6,752 nucleotides of DNA, taken from NCBI GenBank assembly GCA_026987155.1, contig JALSNG010000102.1, forward strand, positions 1-6,752. The letters run 5' to 3'. The position numbers were made by a program, and so were the translations under genes. The notes under the pieces were generated by a model. It saw nothing but the letters and a program-made list of their open reading frames with translations, made no database searches and had not been told where the DNA came from. How positions within the stretch are numbered: the stretch's first letter is position 1; each line of letters begins with the position of its first letter. Below, one piece after another: positions 1 through 4,465 of the stretch. The stretch is from Thermococcus sp. (GTDB taxonomy: Archaea; Methanobacteriota_B; Thermococci; Thermococcales; Thermococcaceae).

Positions 1-238
1 TCTCAACAGGAGCCTTAAATACATAATAGCAACGGGGCTTGGATTGAGTCTCTTTTCTCTGGGTATGACTCTGGTTGTCCCTCTTTTTGGATACCTATCA
101 TGGGGAGCAACTGGAGTTATATTAATGTGGCTCAGGCACGGAAGAGAACAGCTAAAACTCAAGTTTCAAGAACTCATGATGAAAGAGGCTATAGCCAAGG
201 GCATCGAAATCGGAATAAAAAAGGCAAATGAGAGCTAA
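1..238 (+). CDS. Small membrane-anchored protein, 5' end uncertain or cut by the window edge
   Basis: I do not recognise a family. The frame is open from base 2 to a TAA at 236-238. The N-terminal half is strongly hydrophobic, from about YIIATGLGLS through GATGVILMWL, enough for one or two membrane segments. It is followed by a charged tail of about 34 residues (from RHGREQLKLK) that looks like an amphipathic helix, probably cytoplasmic. The start cannot be fixed. The frame has no stop back to the edge, so this may be the C-terminus of a longer membrane protein. Alternatively, a TATA-like TTAAATACA at 14-22 could drive a short gene starting at TTG 44 (GGGG at 34-37 as a weak ribosome site) or at ATG 65 (57 residues). 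It converges on vapC, and the two stop codons interlock at 235-238. That a protein is encoded here is likely, but its identity and length are open. Confidence 0.6.
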   Translation, partial: LNRSLKYIIATGLGLSLFSLGMTLVVPLFGYLSWGATGVILMWLRHGREQLKLKFQELMMKEAIAKGIEIGIKKANES

Positions 239-639
239 CACCTCTTATCAACCTTTTCGAAGGGGTTGTATATCCCCAGCCCTTCAATTTTCTCAAAATC
301 CCTAACGTTCCTTGTAACAAGCGTGAGGTTGTGCCTCAAGGCAGTTGCCGCTATAACAGCATCGGGGAGCTTTACTTTAACCTTTCTCCGGAGTTCAATG
401 GCAATGTCTGCTATCTCACCGGTAAGAGGTATGACGTGCGCGAAGTTTATGAACTCCTTAGATTTCTCAAAGCCCTCCTGAGTGTGGCCTTTCCAACCGA
501 GGAACTCTATCTTAGTGATGATGGAGACGTTAAAGCTCTTCTTGAGGATTTCCTCAACCTTAGGGAGCTCCTCCTCAGGAATGGCGTCAGCGAGATAATA
601 GATTAAAATGTTCGTGTCGATCAGAAAACCCTCTCCCAT
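235..639 (-). CDS. vapC: VapC-type PIN-domain ribonuclease toxin
   Basis: A 134-residue protein, the usual size for a VapC toxin. PIN domains of this family are Mg-dependent endoribonucleases that cut RNA (often tRNA or rRNA) when freed from the cognate antitoxin. The acidic active-site positions are visible: Asp8 in FLIDTNILIYY at the N-terminus, Glu45 in the KIEFLGW segment, Asp93 in KLPDAVIAATAL, and Asp114 in TRNVRDF near the end of the fold. The set looks complete, so the toxin is probably catalytically competent. The ATG at 637-639 lies inside the 3' end of the antitoxin gene, a 19-base overlap that fits translational coupling. A GAGGG lies a few bases before it. The TAG at 235-237 interlocks with the TAA of the convergent gene, leaving no room for a separate terminator. 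The family call is firm; the RNA target cannot be read from the sequence. Confidence 0.92.
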   Translation of the reverse strand: MGEGFLIDTNILIYYLADAIPEEELPKVEEILKKSFNVSIITKIEFLGWKGHTQEGFEKSKEFINFAHVIPLTGEIADIAIELRRKVKVKLPDAVIAATALRHNLTLVTRNVRDFEKIEGLGIYNPFEKVDKRC

Positions 640-809
640 TCGTCCCTCAGCTCCTTCAGGCTTCTCTCAAGGTCTTTTCTGCCCTTGTAGATCCCTCTGT
701 ATCGTGAGGGCTCAAAGAGCTCTCCCTTCAGCTTCTCCCAGAGCTCGGGAGATATGATGACACCTTTAACCTTCCCGTGTTCGTCGTAAATGTACTCCAC
801 ATCTTCCAT
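621..809 (-). CDS. vapB: VapB-like antitoxin paired with the PIN toxin
   Basis: A 62-residue protein directly upstream of and overlapping vapC, so by position the cognate antitoxin. It should bind and block the toxin and probably repress its own promoter. The first part (residues 4-27, including YIYDEHGKVKGVIISPELW) reads as a beta hairpin and helix, resembling the N-terminal dimerising/DNA-binding part of small Phd/YefM-like antitoxins. The basic, aromatic C-terminus (FEPSRYRGIYKGRKDLER onward) is the likely toxin-wrapping region. I chose the ATG at 807-809 rather than an in-frame ATG at 849-851. GGGTG lies five bases before it, and the TATA box TTAAATATA (840-848) sits inside what would be codons 2-4 of the longer form, so the longer form could not be translated from that promoter. 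The exact antitoxin fold family is uncertain. Confidence 0.8.
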   Translation of the reverse strand: MEDVEYIYDEHGKVKGVIISPELWEKLKGELFEPSRYRGIYKGRKDLERSLKELRDEWERVF

Positions 810-839
810 CCGTACACCCGGAAGGTGTTTCGTTCCGCG

Positions 840-848
840 TATATTTAA
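840..848 (-). promoter_or_regulatory. TATA box of the vapBC operon
   Basis: Read on the minus strand this is TTAAATATA followed by CGCGG, a good archaeal TATA element. It lies 31 bases before the chosen vapB ATG, which predicts a transcript start about 5-10 bases before that codon. It falls in the 47-base gap between the rtcA stop and vapB, so the toxin-antitoxin pair can be expressed independently of rtcA. Autoregulation by VapBC is expected from the family, but I see no clear operator repeat. Confidence 0.65.
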
Positions 849-856
849 CATCTTCG

Positions 857-1885
857 CTACAGCTCTGCCCTCCCCACAACCCTCACAACCCCCGGCTCCC
901 CCACCTCTCCCTCCACCTCGAAGGTCTTGCCAAGGAACTGCTCCACGACCCAGATGTTCGTTACAAGGTGGTTCGTAATCTCTGCAACCCCGATTTCCCC
1001 GCCAGTGAAGGCTAAGAACGGTATCAGCTGGTCGCCGAGGAACCTGTCAACGGCTTTCTTGGGCTCCAACTGCCCTATCAGCTCTTCCGCCGCTTCCCTG
1101 CCGACCACTTCAGCCGGCTTTCCGCGCTTGCCGAGTGCATCTCCGCCGAGCCTGAGCGAATCGGTCTCGGCCCAGACGACGATGCCGCTCCCGGGCCCGA
1201 GGGAGCGCGATACTTCCGTCTCTATCTCCACGGGGACGCCGTAGAGCTCTCTCAGCCTCCCCTCAGCCGCTTTAGCCTGCCTCTCAGCGACGTGGGTCGG
1301 CAGGTTGGTGGCGTGACTTATTCCTCTGAAGCTTTCTATCTTGCCCCATTCAAGCGCCACGAGCGGTTTTCTCTCCTCCCAGGGTTCCACCTTTCCAACG
1401 ACCAGCCCACCGCCCTTTGGATAGTGGCCTCTCCGCCTGATTTCGAGTTCCGCTTGGAGGCCCATCTTCCCGAGGGCGTAGAGCGTTACGTTCTTCAGGT
1501 AATCAACGGGCGGGCTCCAGGGGACGTCGGTTCCGCCGGTTATCTCAAAGCTCCCACCCGTGAATGCCATCGCCGGCAGCAGAGCCTGAAGAACCAGCGT
1601 GATGCTCCCGGCCGTCTTTATCGGAACGCGGACGTGCTTTGGCTCTGCCTTTCCGGGTATGAACTCAAGAACCGTTGAGCCGACCTTCGCTCCTTTAACC
1701 CTCGCGTTGCCCAGCTCCTTTAAAGCCAGAATACCGTGGAGGTGCTGGGGTCTCAAACCGGGGTTTGGCCTGTTAGCGCGAATCTTGACGATTTTAACGG
1801 GCTTTTCGGTGATGACTGAGAGGGCTATGGCAGTCCTCAGTATCTGCCCTCCTCCCTCGCCATAGGAACCGTCTATCACTATCAT
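857..1885 (-). CDS. rtcA: RNA 3'-terminal phosphate cyclase RtcA
   Basis: RtcA uses ATP to convert an RNA 3'-phosphate to a 2',3'-cyclic phosphate through an enzyme-AMP intermediate, acting in cytoplasmic RNA end processing or repair. The 342-residue product has the family's usual length and landmarks in order: MIVIDGSYGEGGGQILRTAI at the N-terminus, NRPNPGLRPQH, AGSITLVLQALLPAM, GGTDVPWSPPVDYL, RGHYPKGGG, SHATNLPTHVAERQA, LGPGSGIVVWAE, and near the C-terminus TNHLVTNI. His306 in that last motif aligns with the adenylated histidine of Escherichia coli RtcA, so the enzyme looks active. The reading frame extends 24 codons further upstream, but the ATG at 1883-1885 is preferred: it starts the conserved family N-terminus and has GGTGGGGG just before it. 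The gene is divergent from the unknown gene at 1975 and ends 47 bases before vapB. No RtcB ligase gene is in view. Confidence 0.96.
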   Translation of the reverse strand: MIVIDGSYGEGGGQILRTAIALSVITEKPVKIVKIRANRPNPGLRPQHLHGILALKELGNARVKGAKVGSTVLEFIPGKAEPKHVRVPIKTAGSITLVLQALLPAMAFTGGSFEITGGTDVPWSPPVDYLKNVTLYALGKMGLQAELEIRRRGHYPKGGGLVVGKVEPWEERKPLVALEWGKIESFRGISHATNLPTHVAERQAKAAEGRLRELYGVPVEIETEVSRSLGPGSGIVVWAETDSLRLGGDALGKRGKPAEVVGREAAEELIGQLEPKKAVDRFLGDQLIPFLAFTGGEIGVAEITNHLVTNIWVVEQFLGKTFEVEGEVGEPGVVRVVGRAEL

Positions 1886-1916
1886 CTCCCCCACCGTTGG
1901 GAATTTCAACGGGAAA

Positions 1917-1927
1917 GCTAAAAATTT
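1917..1927 (-). promoter_or_regulatory. rtcA: Predicted rtcA promoter (TATA-like)
   Basis: On the minus strand the stretch GGCAAAATTTTTAGC contains a purine-rich BRE-like segment followed by the T/A-rich box AAATTTTTAGC. It ends 32 bases before the rtcA ATG, the same spacing as at the other promoters in this window. It is an imperfect TATA match, supported mainly by position and by the need for a promoter in this divergent gap. Confidence 0.5.
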
Positions 1928-1937
1928 TGCCGAAAGG

Positions 1938-1944
1938 CTTTTAC
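1938..1944 (+). promoter_or_regulatory. Predicted promoter of the unknown gene at 1975
   Basis: CGAAAGG followed by CTTTTAC is a BRE plus weak TATA arrangement, ending 30 bases before the ATG at 1975. It lies back to back with the rtcA promoter in an 89-base divergent gap, so a factor binding here could affect both genes. Confidence 0.5.
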
Positions 1945-1974
1945 TCGGTGAATCCAACTCTAAGCGGTGGAAGT

Positions 1975-2532
1975 ATGGACGAGCTTGAGTTCTGCGTGAA
2001 GAGCCTCAGCTATCCCCTCGGAATGCTCCTCGAAACTCTAAAGAGGAGAGAAGGCCAAAGGATCGAGGTTGATGGGATAAGAATTACCGTCCCGAGGCTC
2101 CCCTTTGCCGTGAACTGCTACCTCGTGACGAGGGCCCTTTACCTTAGCCTCGACGTTGTGGATGCGAAGAGGCTCGGCGATGATATTGCCTACGCTGAGG
2201 AATTCATCGCGAGGGTTCTTGCATCACCGCTCGGTGAGAAAGTCCGTCCTTATCTGGAAAGAGCGGAGGGACTAATTTCAGTCCGCGGAAGGCTAAACGT
2301 GGACTGGCTGGAGTTCGAGAGACGGAGCGCGAGGGTAAAGCCTCTCCTTGGGATGGTTCCAAATGAGGAAGGGCTGGAAGAGCTGAAGAACCTCTCAGTC
2401 GATGGTTGCCTTCTCATGAGCTACCTTGCAGGAGACAGGAAGAAGCGCGAAAAGGTAAACGCAGTCCTTGGAAGACACAATCCATCTTTCAGAAAAGCGG
2501 TCAGGGCCTACTTCAAAGCTCTCCGAGGTTGA
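1975..2532 (+). CDS. Uncharacterised 185-residue protein, divergent from rtcA
   Basis: I do not recognise this protein. It has no signal peptide and no membrane segment, so it is probably cytoplasmic. The sequence reads as mostly helical, with a short strand pair near residues 28-39 (QRIEVDGIRITV) after an N-terminal helix, and a very basic C-terminus (about residues 152-185: GDRKKREK, FRKAVRAYFKALRG) that could contact nucleic acid; that is inference from charge alone. The start is the ATG at 1975: GGTGG at 1966-1970 sits four bases before it and a TATA-like box lies about 31 bases upstream. An in-frame alternative at 1897 would run back through that promoter and is unlikely. Its 3' end overlaps the convergent gene by 20 bases. 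Codon pattern and clear expression signals make it a real gene. Its only functional hint is the shared promoter region with rtcA. Confidence 0.85.
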   Translation: MDELEFCVKSLSYPLGMLLETLKRREGQRIEVDGIRITVPRLPFAVNCYLVTRALYLSLDVVDAKRLGDDIAYAEEFIARVLASPLGEKVRPYLERAEGLISVRGRLNVDWLEFERRSARVKPLLGMVPNEEGLEELKNLSVDGCLLMSYLAGDRKKREKVNAVLGRHNPSFRKAVRAYFKALRG

Positions 2533-3343
2533 GTTTTATAGCAAGCTCAAGGGCCTCCCGCTGAGAAAGTCCAAGGGAAGACAGCCCTTCAACCAGCCTA
2601 ACAATCCCCCGAAGGTTCCTCTCGTTGAGTTTAACGTCAGGAAGCCTTTTCACGAGTTCATAGGGCACCTCTATCCCCAATAGGTTGGAGAGGCGGCGCG
2701 CAAAATCCTCAGCCTCCATTGGAGGCAGCCTAAGAATGGCCTGGAAGTCGAGGAAGGAGTACTTTGAGGCGTCCTTTGTTTCAACCACGATGTTATAGTT
2801 TCTATCGGAGGCAAGGAGCTCCGCAACCTCGGATACAGCCGGCTCATGGAGAACTACGGCTCCCCCCGGAACCCATTCCATTAGGTCTACTCCCGAAAGG
2901 TTCTCCACAAGGACATCAATGCCAAGGGAAAGGATATCAACGGGATTAACTTCCAAACCTCCCCTCAAGTTGTTCTGCCTTTTCCTCGAAAGTCGCTCGT
3001 AGAGAGAACGATTTAGGAGGGTCAGCTGGTAGATCCCATCACCGTCCACGTAGAGGACACCGTTTGAAACAAGACGCAACCCAAGTCTCGATAGAATTGC
3101 CGCAAGTTCATCCTCGCTCCTCGTTGTTATTGCCCTTCTACCCTCCAGGGACTCAAACCCTTCACTCACGAGGACATAGTCAGCGGGGAAAAGATTTTTT
3201 GCGCTAAAAAACTCCTGAAGGGCCTGCTTAGCATTGCCCTCGTCAATGGCGTAGACTTTTATGAACTCTACCCTCTCAGACCTGTCTATTCCGGCAAACA
3301 CCACAGCGTCCCTTCTTTCCATGGGCCTCAAAACGTCCTCCAT
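2513..3343 (-). CDS. Uncharacterised protein with an AAA+-like C-terminal half lacking Walker A
   Basis: I cannot name this 276-residue protein. Residues 1-130 are mixed alpha/beta with no motif I know. The second half has an AAA+-like order: a hydrophobic strand ending in a single acid (AVVLHE, 162-167, where Walker B would be), a strand ending NIVVETKDAS (184-193, sensor-1-like), then LRLPPMEAEDFARRL and a helical bundle to the end (209-276) like an ATPase lid domain. There is no GxxxxGK[ST] P-loop, so ATP hydrolysis is unlikely if the fold is right. This is inference from pattern only. The start is the ATG at 3341-3343 with GGTGGGAG just upstream; a TTG four codons earlier would overlap that ribosome site. 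It begins 19 bases after the phosphoesterase stop, so the two are probably one transcript. Its 3' end overlaps the convergent gene at 1975-2532. Confidence 0.85.
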   Translation of the reverse strand: MEDVLRPMERRDAVVFAGIDRSERVEFIKVYAIDEGNAKQALQEFFSAKNLFPADYVLVSEGFESLEGRRAITTRSEDELAAILSRLGLRLVSNGVLYVDGDGIYQLTLLNRSLYERLSRKRQNNLRGGLEVNPVDILSLGIDVLVENLSGVDLMEWVPGGAVVLHEPAVSEVAELLASDRNYNIVVETKDASKYSFLDFQAILRLPPMEAEDFARRLSNLLGIEVPYELVKRLPDVKLNERNLRGIVRLVEGLSSLGLSQREALELAIKLNLGEL

Positions 3344-3362
3344 CTCTCCCACCAAAAGGAAA

Positions 3363-3875
3363 TTAGAGGCTCATAGCCCCCAGGAGCTCGCCGGTGTCGA
3401 GGTTTACTATCCTGACCTCCCGTCCCCGGGTGTCAAGCAGGGCGACACTCCTGACGCCGGTTAGGTACCCACATACCTCTCCCGGGTTCACGAGTATGGT
3501 TCTTCCCTCCTCACGAATTTCATAGCGGTGGGTGTGGCCAACTATGACCACATCGTAGAGCCTGCTCCTGGCCAGCGCACGAACGATTCGCTCATCCGTG
3601 CCGTGGGTTACGGCCATCTTCATGCCATCGGCTTCGACCTCCAGTATCTCGTCGTAGATTCCAAGTGCCTCATATAGGCCCTTTCTTTCGCCGTCGTTGT
3701 TGCCAAATACGCCCCTAAGCGGTGCCCTTAGCTTCTTAAGCTCCTTAGCAACGAAGGGCGCCACAAAATCGCCGGCGTGGATGACGAGGTCAACACCACT
3801 CTCGTTGAAGAAATCCACGGCCAGTTTAATCGCAGGCAAGTTGTCGTGAGTGTCGCTCATAATGCCCACAATCAT
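3363..3875 (-). CDS. MJ0936/YfcE-family metallophosphoesterase
   Basis: A 170-residue calcineurin-like phosphoesterase, the normal size for the small archaeal MJ0936 type, which hydrolyses phosphodiesters with two bound metal ions in the cytoplasm. The natural substrate of this group is not settled. All metal-binding motifs are present in order: SDTHDN (Asp8, His10), HAGD (Asp36), GNND (Asn59/Asn60), VTHG (His91) and GHTHR (His114, His116). The reading frame continues 21 codons upstream, but the ATG at 3873-3875 is right: it starts the conserved MIVGIMSDTHDN strand, has GGTGGG three bases before it, and lies 32 bases after a TATA-like box. It is the first gene of a two-gene minus-strand unit with the unknown gene at 2513-3343, and is divergent from gins23. 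Confidence 0.94.
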   Translation of the reverse strand: MIVGIMSDTHDNLPAIKLAVDFFNESGVDLVIHAGDFVAPFVAKELKKLRAPLRGVFGNNDGERKGLYEALGIYDEILEVEADGMKMAVTHGTDERIVRALARSRLYDVVIVGHTHRYEIREEGRTILVNPGEVCGYLTGVRSVALLDTRGREVRIVNLDTGELLGAMSL

Positions 3876-3906
3876 GTTCCCACCATAGGAACCTATCCCC
3901 AACCCC

Positions 3907-3912
3907 TTATAA
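3907..3912 (-). promoter_or_regulatory. Predicted promoter of the phosphoesterase operon
   Basis: Minus-strand reading GGGTTATAAGGGG holds a TATA core (TTATAA) 32 bases before the ATG at 3875, predicting a leader of roughly eight bases carrying the GGTGGG ribosome site. It lies only 14 bases from the TATA-like box of the oppositely oriented gins23 gene. Confidence 0.55.
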
Positions 3913-3926
3913 CCCTTAACCCAAAG

Positions 3927-3934
3927 ATTAATAT
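3927..3934 (+). promoter_or_regulatory. Predicted promoter of the gins23-mcm operon
   Basis: CCAAAG followed by ATTAATAT is a BRE plus TATA arrangement. It ends 36 bases before the gins23 ATG, predicting a start near 3955-3960 and a short leader that includes the GGTGAT ribosome site at 3962-3967. No other promoter is needed for mcm, whose start overlaps the gins23 stop. Confidence 0.55.
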
Positions 3935-3940
3935 CCAAAA

Positions 3941-3963
3941 CCCTCGAGTGCTATTCGAGAGGG
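3941..3963 (+). repeat. Short inverted repeat between gins23 TATA box and ribosome site
   Basis: CTCGA at 3943-3947 pairs with TCGAG at 3955-3959 around a seven-base loop, and flanking CC/GGG extends the stem past one bulged A. It covers the predicted transcription start and abuts the ribosome binding site of gins23. It could be an operator or a hairpin in the leader, or it could be chance at this length. Confidence 0.35.
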
Positions 3964-3970
3964 TGATGGC

Positions 3971-4465
3971 ATGTTCACAGGGAGGGCCAAGATAGCCGTC
4001 AAGGTGCTCACGTCCTTTGGAGACTGGAAAAATGGGGATATCATCCTCCTGGAGGACTGGAAGGCCAGAGAACTTTGGGAATCGGGAATAGTTGAAGTCG
4101 TTGACGAGACGGACAAAATAATAGGGGAAATTGACAGGGCAATAAAGGAGGAAAAGGAAAACGAGCCGATAATGCCCCTTCCGGCAGGCCTCTATGAGAG
4201 GGCCGAGTTTTACATCTACTACCTTGAGAACTACGTGAGAATGAACGCTGGCGAGGGCGTCGAGGCCATCAACGTGAAGCTTATGAAGCTCGCCAACCTG
4301 AAGAAGAAACTGGAACACCTAAAGATGATAAGGTTCCGGAAGATACTCGAGGCGGTGAGACTCAGACCAAACAGCCTTGAGATCCTCTCCCGGCTATCGC
4401 CGGAGGAGAAGAGAGTGTACCTCCAGATATCCAAAATCAGGAACGAGTGGTTGGGTGAGGGCTGA
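3971..4465 (+). CDS. gins23: GINS complex subunit Gins23
   Basis: GINS joins MCM and the Cdc45/GAN (RecJ-like) protein to form the archaeal replicative helicase complex and stimulates MCM unwinding. This 164-residue protein has the Gins23 domain order: a small beta-rich B domain first (about residues 1-45, KIAVKVLTSFGDWKNGDIIL and on), then the helical A domain (about 55-164, with LPAGLYERAEFYIYYLENYV and KLMKLANLKKKLEHLKMIRF). The other archaeal subunit, Gins51, has the opposite order. Placement directly before mcm is the known Thermococcales arrangement, as in Pyrococcus furiosus, and supports the assignment. The ATG at 3971 has an ideal GGTGAT three bases upstream. The TGA at 4463-4465 shares its A with the mcm ATG. 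The name rests on domain order plus context, because GINS sequences are weakly conserved. Confidence 0.9.
   Translation: MFTGRAKIAVKVLTSFGDWKNGDIILLEDWKARELWESGIVEVVDETDKIIGEIDRAIKEEKENEPIMPLPAGLYERAEFYIYYLENYVRMNAGEGVEAINVKLMKLANLKKKLEHLKMIRFRKILEAVRLRPNSLEILSRLSPEEKRVYLQISKIRNEWLGEG

Noticed and set aside
266..606. Plus-strand frames of 71 and 91 residues antisense to vapC
   Set aside because: The minus-strand PIN domain explains the region fully; the plus frames carry no motif or ribosome site.
235..859. Intrinsic (oligo-T) terminators after vapC and after rtcA
   Set aside because: Neither gene is followed on its own strand by a clear run of five or more T residues; the junctions are overlaps or short promoter-bearing gaps.
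927..1678. Plus-strand open frames of 105 and 128 residues inside rtcA
   Set aside because: They lie antisense to the strongly conserved rtcA gene, have low-complexity Ser/Pro-rich translations, and have no ribosome site or promoter.
1886..1957. N-terminal extension of rtcA by 24 codons
   Set aside because: The extension covers its own likely promoter and ribosome site, and lies before the conserved family N-terminus.
3876..3938. N-terminal extension of the phosphoesterase by 21 codons
   Set aside because: It includes the GGTGGG ribosome site and TATA-like box, and the family begins at the MIVGIMSDTH strand.
3893..4318. Minus-strand 141-residue open frame across gins23 and its promoter
   Set aside because: It is antisense to gins23 and runs through both divergent promoters; its product has no recognisable domain and it has no ribosome site.
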